Positions 26,215 to 34,750 of a stretch of DNA of 64,000 bases are shown here, piece after piece. The stretch comes from Parvibaculum sp963696585 (lineage in GTDB: Bacteria; Pseudomonadota; Alphaproteobacteria; Parvibaculales; Parvibaculaceae): NCBI GenBank assembly GCA_963696585.1, contig CAVOKW010000023.1, forward strand, positions 28,621 to 92,620, written 5' to 3'. Position 1 is the first letter of the stretch; the number at the start of each line of letters is the position of its first letter. The notes under the pieces are model-generated. The model searched no databases, was not told the origin of the DNA, and saw only the letters and a program-made list of their open reading frames with translations. The translations under genes were made by a program, and so were the position numbers.

Positions 26215-26994
26215 ATGAACAAAACCAAGACATCTTCCGCCCCCGACGCGAGCATTGATTTCGGCTTCCGTGAGGTGCCCGAAAGCGAGAAGCAGAAGCT
26301 CGTCCACGACGTCTTCGAGCGGGTGGCGAGCCGCTATGACCTGATGAATGATCTGCTGTCGGGCGGGCTGCATCGCGCCTGGAAGCAGGCGATGGTCGAT
26401 CAGGTGAACCCGCCGCGCAATGACCGGCCCTTTGCCCATATCGATGTGGCAGGCGGCACGGGCGATGTGGCGTTTCGCTGCCTTGATCGCGCCGGAAAAG
26501 GCACTCATGTCAGTGTCTGCGACATCAACTCGCATATGCTTGGCGTTGGCAAATCACGCGCCGAAGCGCAGGCGCATGGCGGGCGGGTTGACTTTACCTG
26601 TGGCGACGCCGAAGCCCTGCCCTTCCCTGACAAGTCGTTTGATGCCTATACGATTGCCTTTGGCATCCGCAATGTGACGCATCGCGACCGTGCCCTTGAC
26701 GAAGCCTATCGCGTGCTCAAACCCGGCGGGCATTTCCTGTGTCTGGAGTTTTCGCAGGTTGTCGTGCCCGGCCTTGACGAACTTTACAATGCCTATTCCT
26801 TTGCCGCCGCGCCCCGCATCGGCAAGCTCGTGACAGGTGATGGCGCGCCTTACCAGTATCTCGTTGAAAGCATCCGCCGCTTTCCCGATCAGTCGGCCTT
26901 TGCCCGGATGATCGAGGATGCCGGATTTGCGCGCGTCACCTATCGCAATTTCACCGGAGGCATTGCCGCGCTTCACTCCGGCTGGCGACTTTAG
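26215..26994 (+). CDS. ubiE: Ubiquinone/menaquinone C-methyltransferase
   Basis: SAM-dependent methyltransferase of ubiquinone synthesis, 259 residues. VFERVASRYDLMNDLLSGGLHRAWK and IDVAGGTGDVAFRC (SAM motif I) are diagnostic, with FGIRNV and YRVLKPGG further on. Start ATG 26215. It is followed after 11 bases by ubiB, the usual Hyphomicrobiales order. Confidence 0.96.
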   Translation: MNKTKTSSAPDASIDFGFREVPESEKQKLVHDVFERVASRYDLMNDLLSGGLHRAWKQAMVDQVNPPRNDRPFAHIDVAGGTGDVAFRCLDRAGKGTHVSVCDINSHMLGVGKSRAEAQAHGGRVDFTCGDAEALPFPDKSFDAYTIAFGIRNVTHRDRALDEAYRVLKPGGHFLCLEFSQVVVPGLDELYNAYSFAAAPRIGKLVTGDGAPYQYLVESIRRFPDQSAFARMIEDAGFARVTYRNFTGGIAALHSGWRL

Positions 26995-27005
26995 GACGGC
27001 CAAAG

Positions 27006-28589
27006 ATGCTGCGCCATTTGCGTTCTCTCATCCGCCTTGTTCGCGCCGCCCGTGTGCTTGGGCGCCATGATGCCTTGGTGCCCGCGCCGTTGCGCGCTGA
27101 ATTGCCAGCCCTCGTGATTGCCGCGCTGCCGCTGGCCAAATGGCGTTTGCCATGGGAGGCGCCACTGGAAATTGTCTGCGAGCATGACGGCGAACGGCTT
27201 GCGGCCGCACTCGCCGAACTCGGACCTTCCTATATCAAGCTCGGTCAGTTTCTCGCGACGCGGCCTGATTTGATTGGCGCGGGTCTGGCCGCTGATCTGA
27301 CGGCGCTGCAAGATCGTCTGCCGCCCTTCCCGACCGATCAGGCGCGCGCGATCGTTGAAGACGGGCTGGATGTGCCGCTCGAAACGCTTTTCAGCGATTT
27401 CAGCGAGGCGATTGCGGCAGCCTCGATCGCACAGGTTCATCGCGCCAGATTGTGGCCACGTGGCGACGAGGCCGAAGGCCGGGAGGTGGCGGTCAAGGTG
27501 TTGCGGCCCGGTGTCGAAACGCGTTTTGCCGATGATCTCGAAAGTTTTTTTCTCGCGGCGCGCAGCCTTGAATGGATCTATCCGCCCGTGCGTCGCCTGC
27601 GCCCTGTCGAAATCGTGCAAACGCTCGCCGATAGCGTGAAGCTTGAAATGGACATGCGGCTGGAAGCGGCGGCCATGTCGGAAATGGCGGAGAACATTGC
27701 GGGCGACAAAGGATTTCGTGTGCCCAAGGTCGAATGGGACCTGACCGCGCAACGCGTGCTGACGCTGGAATGGGTCCATGGCATTGCCGCCACGGATCGC
27801 GACGGGCTGATCGATGCCGGTCACGACATGGCCCGGCTGGGTACCCAGGTCATCCAGTCTTTCCTGACGCATGCGCTACGCGACGGGTTTTTCCACGCCG
27901 ATCTGCATCAGGGCAATCTTTTCGTTGATGCCGATGGCACGCTGGTTGCCGTCGATTTCGGCATCATGGGGCGTATTGGCGCCAATGAGCGGCGGTTTCT
28001 GGCCGAGATCCTTTATGGCTTCATCATGCGCGACTATGTGCGTGTGGCGGAGGTGCATTTCGAGGCGGGCTATGTGCCGCGCACGAAAAGCACGCAAGCC
28101 TTCGCCCAGGCGCTACGCTCGGTCGGCGAACCGATTTTCGGACGGCCGGCGAACGAAGTTTCCATGGGTCGGCTGCTTGCCCAGCTTTTCCAGGTGACCG
28201 AGCAGTTCGACATGAAAACACGGCCGGAGCTCATCCTCCTGCAAAAGACCATGGTGGTGGTCGAGGGTGTCGCGCGGCATTTCGATCCCGAGCACAATAT
28301 CTGGGAAAGCGCTGAACCCGTGGTCAAAGCCTGGATCACGGCGCGGATGGGGCCTGAAGCCCGTCTGGAAGAGGCTGCGGCTGGCGCCATGCAGATTGGC
28401 CGGGTGATGGCGCATCTGCCCGTGATGCTCGACAGGGCCGAACGGGCGGCTCGCCTTTTTGCCGAGAATGTCGATGAGGAGGGTGTGCGCATCCATCCGG
28501 ACTCGCAATATCGGCTGAAAGGCACCCATCCGGCAATATGGGCTGTTCTGGGGGCCCTGGCGGCGCTGCTTCTCACAAAGCTCTTCTGA
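27006..28589 (+). CDS. ubiB: Ubiquinone biosynthesis kinase-like protein UbiB
   Basis: ABC1/ADCK family ATPase required for ubiquinone synthesis, 527 residues, with one or two C-terminal membrane helices (last 25 residues, AIWAVLGALAALLLTKLF). The family KxGQ motif is present in YIKLGQFLATRPD; HADLHQGN and VDFGIMG are the kinase-like catalytic and metal motifs. The VAVKVLRPG lysine is conserved. Probably co-transcribed with ubiE. Confidence 0.95.
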   Translation: MLRHLRSLIRLVRAARVLGRHDALVPAPLRAELPALVIAALPLAKWRLPWEAPLEIVCEHDGERLAAALAELGPSYIKLGQFLATRPDLIGAGLAADLTALQDRLPPFPTDQARAIVEDGLDVPLETLFSDFSEAIAAASIAQVHRARLWPRGDEAEGREVAVKVLRPGVETRFADDLESFFLAARSLEWIYPPVRRLRPVEIVQTLADSVKLEMDMRLEAAAMSEMAENIAGDKGFRVPKVEWDLTAQRVLTLEWVHGIAATDRDGLIDAGHDMARLGTQVIQSFLTHALRDGFFHADLHQGNLFVDADGTLVAVDFGIMGRIGANERRFLAEILYGFIMRDYVRVAEVHFEAGYVPRTKSTQAFAQALRSVGEPIFGRPANEVSMGRLLAQLFQVTEQFDMKTRPELILLQKTMVVVEGVARHFDPEHNIWESAEPVVKAWITARMGPEARLEEAAAGAMQIGRVMAHLPVMLDRAERAARLFAENVDEEGVRIHPDSQYRLKGTHPAIWAVLGALAALLLTKLF

Positions 28590-28733
28590 GCAGGCTTATT
28601 TACCCTTTTCGGCGGGGGTTAATTTTTGATCTACACATTCATATAGTGAAACTCTATATTCTCCTTCACAATCAGCCGTACCCCCTCAACAGAGGGGGTG
28701 CCGCCAGGGTGGCGATCAAGGCGGGAGAATGAA
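28590..28733 (+). promoter_or_regulatory. coaBC leader with hairpin
   Basis: 144 bases between ubiB and coaBC. The middle (28620-28670) is AT-rich and could carry a promoter. A perfect 8-bp hairpin, ACCCCCTC (28680-28687), loop AACA, GAGGGGGT (28692-28699), lies 35 bases before the start and has no T-tract, so it is not an intrinsic terminator. Confidence 0.45.
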
Positions 28734-30008
28734 GTGGCCAAGGCTCCAGAGTCCAAAAAACCAGTAACCGACACCCGCCCTCTGGACGGGCGGCGTATCC
28801 TGCTTGTCATTGGTGGGGGCATTGCGGCTTATAAATGTCTGGATCTGATCCGGCGGCTGCGCGAGCGCGGGGCCAGGGTGCGCGCGGTCATGACCCAATC
28901 GGCGGGCGAATTCGTGACGCCGCTATCGGTTGGCAGTCTGACCGGCGACAAGGTTTTCAGCGCGCTTTTCAGCCTGACCGATGAAGCCGAGATGGGTCAC
29001 ATCGAACTCTCGCGTGATGCCGACCTGTTGGTTGTGGCGCCCGCCACTGCCGATCTGATGGCCAAGATGGCGCATGGCCTGGCCAATGATCTGGCCAGCA
29101 CCGTGCTGATGGCGACCGACAAGCCGGTGCTGATTGCACCTGCGATGAACCTGCGTATGTGGCTGCATGGCGCGACCCAGCGCAATCTGGAAACCCTGCT
29201 TGCCGATGGCGTGAGCGTTGTCGGCCCCAATGAGGGCGAGATGGCCTGCGGCGAATACGGGCCGGGGCGTATGGCGGAACCGGCGGAAATCATCGCGGCA
29301 ATTGAAGCGCATTTTGATGACGCTGCCTTTCCCGGCGGCGGACCGCTCAAAGGTCTGCGCGCCCTTGTGACTTCCGGTCCGACGCATGAGCCGATTGATC
29401 CGGTGCGTTTCATCGCCAATCGCTCTTCGGGCAAACAGGGCTATGCGATCGCGACGGCGCTGGCCCGGCTTGGTGCGGAGACGACATTGATTTCAGGTCC
29501 GACCGCCCTGCCCGTGCCGCCCGGTGTTCGTATAGTGCGCGTCGAGACAGCGCGCGAAATGCTCGCCGCGGCGCTGGCCGTGCTGCCTGCTGATATCGCC
29601 GTCTGCGCCGCAGCGGTTGCGGACTGGCGCATGGCGGAAGACGCCGATCAGAAAATCAAGAAGAAGTCCGGTGAAAAAGGCCGCACACTCACGCTGATCG
29701 AAAACCCTGACATTCTCGCAACGCTGTCGCAGATGGAAAAGGGACGACCGGCGCTTGTTGTCGGCTTTGCGGCCGAAACGGAAAAAGTCATTGAACATGC
29801 GATTGCCAAGCGGGCGCGCAAGCAATGCGACTGGATTGTCGCCAATGATGTGTCACCCGCCAGCGGTGTCATGGGCGGCGACCTCAACACCATCCATCTG
29901 ATCTTCGAGGGCGGCAGCGAAGACTGGCCGATCCTGCCCAAGGGCGCGGTCGCCGAACGTCTGGCGCGACGCATTGCCGAGCATTTTGCAAACAGGAAGA
30001 CCGGATGA
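28734..30008 (+). CDS. coaBC: Phosphopantothenoylcysteine synthetase/decarboxylase
   Basis: Bifunctional CoA-synthesis enzyme of 424 residues. The N-terminal flavin domain (CoaC, about 1-195) begins RRILLVIGGGIAAYKCLDLIRRL and has the PAMNLRMW segment with the catalytic Asn and the proton-donor Cys in MACGEYGPGRM. The C-terminal CoaB domain has TSGPTHEPIDPVRFIANRSS and KKKSG. The start is GTG 28734, supported by GGGAG at 28723-28727; an upstream in-frame GTG at 28698 falls inside the hairpin. Its stop overlaps dut by four bases (ATGA). Confidence 0.95.
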   Translation: MAKAPESKKPVTDTRPLDGRRILLVIGGGIAAYKCLDLIRRLRERGARVRAVMTQSAGEFVTPLSVGSLTGDKVFSALFSLTDEAEMGHIELSRDADLLVVAPATADLMAKMAHGLANDLASTVLMATDKPVLIAPAMNLRMWLHGATQRNLETLLADGVSVVGPNEGEMACGEYGPGRMAEPAEIIAAIEAHFDDAAFPGGGPLKGLRALVTSGPTHEPIDPVRFIANRSSGKQGYAIATALARLGAETTLISGPTALPVPPGVRIVRVETAREMLAAALAVLPADIAVCAAAVADWRMAEDADQKIKKKSGEKGRTLTLIENPDILATLSQMEKGRPALVVGFAAETEKVIEHAIAKRARKQCDWIVANDVSPASGVMGGDLNTIHLIFEGGSEDWPILPKGAVAERLARRIAEHFANRKTG

Positions 30009-30481
30009 GCTATGCCGTTGATATTGCCGTTCAGCGTTTGCCCCATGCTGAGGGACTGGCTTTGCCGCGCTATGAAACCGAAGGTGCCGCCGGCATGGAT
30101 CTGATGGCGGCGATTGAGGCCGGGGATCCGCTGATCCTGATGCCGGGGTCTCGTGCGCTGGTGCCCACAGGGCTTGCCATGGCGATCCCGCTCGGTTTTG
30201 AGGCGCAGGTGCGACCGCGATCCGGTCTTGCGGCCAAACATGGCGTCACCGTGCTCAATTCGCCCGGCACCATTGACAGCGATTATCGCGGCGAAATCAA
30301 GGTCATCCTCATCAATCACGGCATTGAAGCCTTCACCATCGAGCGCGGCACACGCATTGCGCAGATGGTGATTGCGCCGGTGACGCAGGCCTCGCTCAAT
30401 GAGGTTGATGCGCTTGATGAAACGACACGCGGCGCGGGCGGCTTTGGCTCCACCGGCATTGCGGCTGACGGCAATCGCTAA
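30005..30481 (+). CDS. dut: dUTP diphosphatase
   Basis: Trimeric dUTPase of 158 residues that hydrolyses dUTP to dUMP. All five motifs can be read: AAGMDLMAA (1), PRSGLAAKHG (2), VLNSPGTIDSDYRGEI (3), RGTRIAQMV (4) and GAGGFGSTG (5). Overlaps the end of coaBC by four bases, so translation is probably coupled. Confidence 0.96.
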   Translation: MSYAVDIAVQRLPHAEGLALPRYETEGAAGMDLMAAIEAGDPLILMPGSRALVPTGLAMAIPLGFEAQVRPRSGLAAKHGVTVLNSPGTIDSDYRGEIKVILINHGIEAFTIERGTRIAQMVIAPVTQASLNEVDALDETTRGAGGFGSTGIAADGNR

Positions 30482-30501
30482 AGAAAAGGTTTGGACCGGC
30501 A

Positions 30502-30951
30502 ATGTTGCGACTTTCGAAAAAAACCTGGCTGGCGCTTGAAGCCGTAGTTGATGTGGCGATCAATGCGCGGCCCGATCCGGTGCAGTCAAAAGAAATCACC
30601 AAGCGGCAGGGCATTCCGCAACGCTATCTCGAACAGGTGATGCAGCAGCTTGTTCATGCCGGAATCCTCAAGGGTGTGCGCGGGCCGCGCGGCGGCTATC
30701 GGCTGGCGCGCGAGCGGCGGCGTATCACGGTGGGCGAAGTTGTGCGTGTTGTCGGCATGATGGAATCCAGCGATGACCCCGTGACGACGGGCCCTTCCGA
30801 ACTTGGTGAGCGCGTGATCGCGCCTTTGTGGCAGGATGTGCAGAAGGATCTGATGGCGCGTCTCGACACCATCACCGTTGAAGACCTGTGCCGGAAAGCA
30901 GAAGAGGCTGGCGCAGCCAATGGCGGCGCATCGGCTGATTTCACGATTTAA
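30502..30951 (+). CDS. Rrf2-family transcriptional regulator
   Basis: Winged-helix regulator of 149 residues. The segment IPQRYLEQVMQQLVHAGIL-KGVRGPRGGYRLAR is typical of Rrf2. There is only one cysteine (near residue 132), so it lacks the three-Cys iron-sulfur ligand set of IscR and NsrR. It is followed 49 bases later by cysK on the same strand, which suggests a CymR-like role in cysteine metabolism. That role is inference from position. Confidence 0.88.
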   Translation: MLRLSKKTWLALEAVVDVAINARPDPVQSKEITKRQGIPQRYLEQVMQQLVHAGILKGVRGPRGGYRLARERRRITVGEVVRVVGMMESSDDPVTTGPSELGERVIAPLWQDVQKDLMARLDTITVEDLCRKAEEAGAANGGASADFTI

Positions 30952-31000
30952 GACTTCACTCTCATAACGCGTTTGACGCGAACAAGGTAGGAAGGCCCCC

Positions 31001-31960
31001 ATGATCAATTCCAGCAAGCCCGGTCGCGGCCGGATCTATGACAACATTACCCAGACAATCGGCGATACGCCGCTGGTGCGCCTGAACAAGCTTGCCAAAG
31101 AAGCGGGCGCTGTTGGCGATGTGCTGCTCAAGCTCGAATTTTTCAATCCGCTGGCAAGCGTCAAGGACCGCATAGGCGTCGCCATGATTGATGCGCTTGA
31201 AGCGCAAGGCAAACTCAACGAGAACACGCTTATCATTGAGCCAACGTCTGGCAATACCGGCATTGCGCTTGCCTTTGTTTGCGCCGCGCGGGGTTACAAA
31301 CTCGTGCTCTGCATGCCGGAAAGCATGTCGATGGAGCGGCGCAAAATGTTGCTGCTGCTTGGCGCGACACTGGAATTGACGCCTGCCGAGAAGGGCATGA
31401 AGGGGGCGATTGCGCGGGCCGAAGCCATGCTGCTCGAACATCCCAATTCGGTGATGGCGGCGCAGTTTGACAATCCCGCCAATCCGCAGATTCACCGCGA
31501 AACAACGGCGGAAGAAATCTGGAACGATACGGATGGCAAGGTTGATATCGTGATTTCCGGCGTGGGGACGGGTGGCACTTTCACCGGCATTGGCTCGGTT
31601 TTGAAAGCGCGCAAGCCGGGTCTCAAAATGGTCGCTGTCGAGCCGGAAGACAGCCCGGTGCTTTCGGGGGGCCAGCCCGGCCCGCACAAGATTCAAGGCA
31701 TTGGCGCGGGCTTTGCGCCGGGCAATCTCGACACCTCGCTGATTGATGAAATCATCACCATCGGCAATGAGACAGCGTTTGAATATGCCCGCAAGGCGGC
31801 AAAGCTCGAAGGCGTGCCTTGCGGCATTTCTTCAGGTGCGGCGATTGCGGCGGCGCTGGAAGTTGCCTGCCGCCCCGAGATGAAAGGCAAGACGATAGTG
31901 GCGATCATCCCGTCCTTCGCCGAGCGCTATCTCTCAACGGCCCTGTTTGACGGGCTTTAA
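31001..31960 (+). CDS. cysK: Cysteine synthase A
   Basis: O-acetylserine sulfhydrylase of 319 residues. The PLP lysine is Lys55 in NPLASVKDRIG, the substrate loop is PTSGNTGIAL, and the PLP phosphate loop is GVGTGGTFTGIG. Length and motifs fit CysK. Downstream of the Rrf2 regulator. Its stop overlaps by four bases the stop of the convergent HxlR gene. Confidence 0.95.
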   Translation: MINSSKPGRGRIYDNITQTIGDTPLVRLNKLAKEAGAVGDVLLKLEFFNPLASVKDRIGVAMIDALEAQGKLNENTLIIEPTSGNTGIALAFVCAARGYKLVLCMPESMSMERRKMLLLLGATLELTPAEKGMKGAIARAEAMLLEHPNSVMAAQFDNPANPQIHRETTAEEIWNDTDGKVDIVISGVGTGGTFTGIGSVLKARKPGLKMVAVEPEDSPVLSGGQPGPHKIQGIGAGFAPGNLDTSLIDEIITIGNETAFEYARKAAKLEGVPCGISSGAAIAAALEVACRPEMKGKTIVAIIPSFAERYLSTALFDGL

Positions 31961-32421
31961 GCCGGGGCCGGTTTCAGATCCGCGCGAAACTCAACCGACA
32001 TGTCGCGCGGATCGACCGGCTCGCCACATTCACTGCATGTCATCACGCCATGCATGGGCTTGCCACAGGTCTTGTGGATGCGCGTGTTGGGCGGGCCCTT
32101 GTCATCGCTCATATAGCGGTCGCCCCAATCAAGCAGCGACAGGAGCACGGGGTAAAGCGCGAGACCTTTTTCCGTCAGGCGATATTCGTCGCGTCGCGGG
32201 CGCTCCTGATAGGCCACCTTGGCCAGCACACCGGCCTCGGTGAGTTTGCGCAGCCGATCCGCGAGGACATGGCGGGCAATGCCGAGGCGCTGTTCGAAAT
32301 GCTCAAAGCGGCGAACCCGCAAAAAACAGTCCCGCAATATGAGCAGCGTCCAGCGGTCACCAACCACCGACAGGGTACGGGCAAGCGAGCAATCTTCGCG
32401 GTCGAGATCTTCCCAGCGCAT
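31957..32421 (-). CDS. HxlR-family transcriptional regulator
   Basis: MarR-like winged-helix regulator of 154 residues. The N-terminal CSLARTLSVVGDRWTLLILRDC is the HxlR signature, with a Cys at each end of the helix; the wing is RRDEYRLTEKG. An extra C-terminal part holds Cys residues in HKTCGKPM and TCSECGEP, possibly a zinc-ribbon. ATG 32421 is supported by GGTGG upstream. It is divergent from an SDR gene whose promoter has paired inverted repeats, the likely operator. Confidence 0.88.
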   Translation of the reverse strand: MRWEDLDREDCSLARTLSVVGDRWTLLILRDCFLRVRRFEHFEQRLGIARHVLADRLRKLTEAGVLAKVAYQERPRRDEYRLTEKGLALYPVLLSLLDWGDRYMSDDKGPPNTRIHKTCGKPMHGVMTCSECGEPVDPRDMSVEFRADLKPAPA

Positions 32422-32462
32422 CAAGTCCACCAATTTTGAACCGTGTGGAGGTCGATCATAGC

Positions 32463-32513
32463 TTGACAAGTTCTTTTTTGGAACCCATGTTTGAGTCCGT
32501 TCAGAAAAAGAAC
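32463..32513 (+). promoter_or_regulatory. SDR promoter with two operator repeats
   Basis: TTGACA (32463-32468) and CATGTT (32486-32491) are 17 bases apart. GTTC-N7-GAAC occurs twice, at 32470-32484 in the promoter spacer and at 32499-32513 over the expected transcription start, with centres 29 bases apart. Both are followed by CCATG. This placement fits repression by the divergent HxlR protein. Confidence 0.6.
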
Positions 32514-32527
32514 CCATGGAGGCGGGC

Positions 32528-33256
32528 ATGAAGGCCGATAAAGCCATTCTCGTGGTCGGGGCGGGCGATGCCACAGGCGGGGCGGTGGCGCGGCGGTTTG
32601 CGCGTCAGGGCTATGCGGCCTGTGTCACAAGACGCGAGGTCGGCGCGCTCGAGCCTCTGGTCAAGGCGATTGAAAGCGAGGGGGGCAAAGCCTTTCCCTT
32701 TGGCAGTGATGCCCGCGAAGAAGATCAGGTGGCCGCCTTGTTCGAGACCATTGAGCGTGACATTGCCCCGATTGAGATCGCGGTTTTCAATATCGGCGCC
32801 AATGTCAATTTTCCGATCACCGAAACCACCTCGCGCGTTTATCGCAAGGTCTGGGAAATGGCGGCCTTTGGCGGCTTTCTGATGGGGCGGGAGTCGGCGC
32901 GCGTCATGACGCCGCGTGGGCGCGGCACGATCATTTTCACCGGCGCCACAGCTTCACTGCGCGGTGGCAAGGGTTTTGCCGCCTTTGCGGGCGCGAAATT
33001 TGCGCTGCGAGCACTTTCACAAAGCATGGCACGCGAGCTTGGTCCCAAGGGCATCCATGTCGCGCACCCGATCATCGACGGTGCAATTGATACGGATTTC
33101 ATTCGCACACGTTTCCCCGAACGCTACGCGCTGAAGGAAACGGACGGGATTCTCAATCCTGAACATATAGCCGAAGCCTATTGGCAACTGCATTGCCAGC
33201 CGCGCGACGCCTGGACGCAGGAACTTGACCTGCGGCCCTGGATGGAAGCCTTTTGA
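32528..33256 (+). CDS. Short-chain dehydrogenase, Tyr-to-Phe variant
   Basis: Rossmann-fold SDR-like protein of 242 residues. The dinucleotide loop is VGAGDATGGA, the NxG-type motif is NIGAN, and Ser143 can be placed in TGATAS. The YxxxK motif reads FAGAK: Lys157 is kept but Tyr is Phe153, so normal SDR catalysis is doubtful. Close homologues with the same FAGAKFAL segment seem to form a subfamily. ATG 32528 is preferred for GGAGG five bases upstream; an ATG at 32516 is also in frame. Followed after 22 bases by an isomerase-like gene; both are likely under HxlR control. Confidence 0.82.
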   Translation: MKADKAILVVGAGDATGGAVARRFARQGYAACVTRREVGALEPLVKAIESEGGKAFPFGSDAREEDQVAALFETIERDIAPIEIAVFNIGANVNFPITETTSRVYRKVWEMAAFGGFLMGRESARVMTPRGRGTIIFTGATASLRGGKGFAAFAGAKFALRALSQSMARELGPKGIHVAHPIIDGAIDTDFIRTRFPERYALKETDGILNPEHIAEAYWQLHCQPRDAWTQELDLRPWMEAF

Positions 33257-33278
33257 TTATCCGCTTACGGAGCAAATG

Positions 33279-33866
33279 ATGACAAAGTCCGTTGAATTCT
33301 ATTTCGATTATGCAAGTCCCACGGCCTATCTTGCCTGGACCCAATTGCCGCTGATCGCCAGGCGCACAGGGGCAACAATCATCTGGAAGCCGATGTTTCT
33401 GGGTGGCGTCATGCAAGGCACTGGCAATCAGCCGCCCGGCACCTTTCCGCCGCGCGGCAAATGGATGTCGATTGACCTGCCGCGCTGGGCCAGGCGCTAT
33501 GGCGTGCCTTTCGCCTTCAACAAGCATTTTCCCGTCATGACCCTGCCTGCCTTGCGCATCACGGCAGGACTTGAAGGCAGCGGCGAATATCTGCCCTGGA
33601 TTGATGCTGTTTTCATCGCCTCATGGGTTGACGGCAAGAATGCAGCCGACCCGGCTGTGCTTGCCGAACTTGCCGTCAAGATCGGACTGGATCCTGACAT
33701 GGCGGCCAGGATGGCTGCCGATCCCGCCAATAAAGACAAGATCCGTGCGACGACAGAAGAAGCTATTGCGCGCGGGGCTTTTGGTGCGCCGACATTTTTT
33801 GTCGGCAATGAATTCTATTTCGGGCAGGATCGCCTGAGCTTCATTGAAGAAGAGTTGTCCGCGTGA
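33279..33866 (+). CDS. 2-hydroxychromene-2-carboxylate isomerase-like protein
   Basis: DsbA-fold, GST-kappa-like protein of 195 residues. It starts VEFYFDYASPTAYLAW, where the Ser after the DYA segment corresponds to the catalytic serine of HCCA isomerases. RWARRYGVPF and FGAPTFFVGNEFYFGQDRL are also typical. The native substrate is unknown; the aromatic-degradation isomerase name is a family label. The ATG at 33279 has GGAG six bases upstream; one codon earlier is an alternative. Operon with the SDR gene. Confidence 0.85.
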   Translation: MTKSVEFYFDYASPTAYLAWTQLPLIARRTGATIIWKPMFLGGVMQGTGNQPPGTFPPRGKWMSIDLPRWARRYGVPFAFNKHFPVMTLPALRITAGLEGSGEYLPWIDAVFIASWVDGKNAADPAVLAELAVKIGLDPDMAARMAADPANKDKIRATTEEAIARGAFGAPTFFVGNEFYFGQDRLSFIEEELSA

Positions 33867-33967
33867 ACATGACCGCCTTTCTGGTGCGAAGCAGAACGTC
33901 TGCCTTGAAGGGTGACGCTTGACAGAGCCCGCGCCAGCGCCTTTTCTCCACGTCTGAAAGGGTCATC

Positions 33968-34750
33968 ATGTCGCTCAACGATCAACAGCTTGAACGCTAT
34001 GCACGCCATATCGTTCTGAAGGAAATTGGCGGGCCGGGGCAGCAAAGGCTCCTCGCGGCGCGTGTGCTGGTGATTGGCGCGGGCGGACTGGGCAGTGCCT
34101 GCCTGCTTTATCTCGCAGCAGCCGGTGTCGGCATGATCGGTATCGTTGACAATGACACGGTTGGACTTTCAAACCTGCAGCGGCAAATCATTCATGGGGC
34201 GGATGATATCGGACGCGCGAAGGTTGAGAGTGCCCGCGACGCCATGCTTGCCATCAACCCCGACACCAATGTCGTGCTGCATCCCGTTCGGCTGACGCAT
34301 GAAAATGCCGGCGACCTGATTGCGCAATATGATGTTGTGGCGGATGGCTGCGACAATTTTGAAACGCGATTTGTCGTCAATGATGCCTGCCATGCCGCGC
34401 AGGTGCCGCTTGTCTCTGCGGCGGTCGGCCAGTTTGAGGGTCAACTGGCAACCTTCAAAAGCTGGCTTACGGATGATGATGGACGCCCCATGGCCAATTA
34501 CCGCGATCTCGTGGGCGCGGCACCGCCGCCCGGCAGTGTGCCGACCTGTGCTGAAGCTGGCGTGCTGGGGGCATTGACAGGCGTCATGGGCTCGTTGCAG
34601 GCGCTTGAAGTGATCAAGGAAATCACGGGCGCTGGCGAGAGCATGGCCGGGCGTCTGCTCATCTATGATGCGCTGGCGACGCGCTTTCGCACCCTCCGGC
34701 TTCGGCACGATCCGGCAAATCCGCTCAGCGGGATTTCGCCGGTCACATGA
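33968..34750 (+). CDS. moeB: MoeB/ThiF/HesA-family adenylyltransferase
   Basis: E1-like enzyme of 260 residues that adenylates the C-terminal Gly of a sulfur-carrier protein. The start YARHIVLKEIGGPGQQ, the ATP loop VIGAGGLGSACLLYLA and DNDTVGLSNLQRQ are characteristic. VPTCAEAGVLGALTGVMGSLQALE is the usual MoeB segment. The zinc CxxC pairs of E. coli MoeB are absent. It has no rhodanese domain. Whether it serves molybdopterin or thiamine synthesis cannot be decided; no partner gene is near. Confidence 0.85.
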   Translation: MSLNDQQLERYARHIVLKEIGGPGQQRLLAARVLVIGAGGLGSACLLYLAAAGVGMIGIVDNDTVGLSNLQRQIIHGADDIGRAKVESARDAMLAINPDTNVVLHPVRLTHENAGDLIAQYDVVADGCDNFETRFVVNDACHAAQVPLVSAAVGQFEGQLATFKSWLTDDDGRPMANYRDLVGAAPPPGSVPTCAEAGVLGALTGVMGSLQALEVIKEITGAGESMAGRLLIYDALATRFRTLRLRHDPANPLSGISPVT

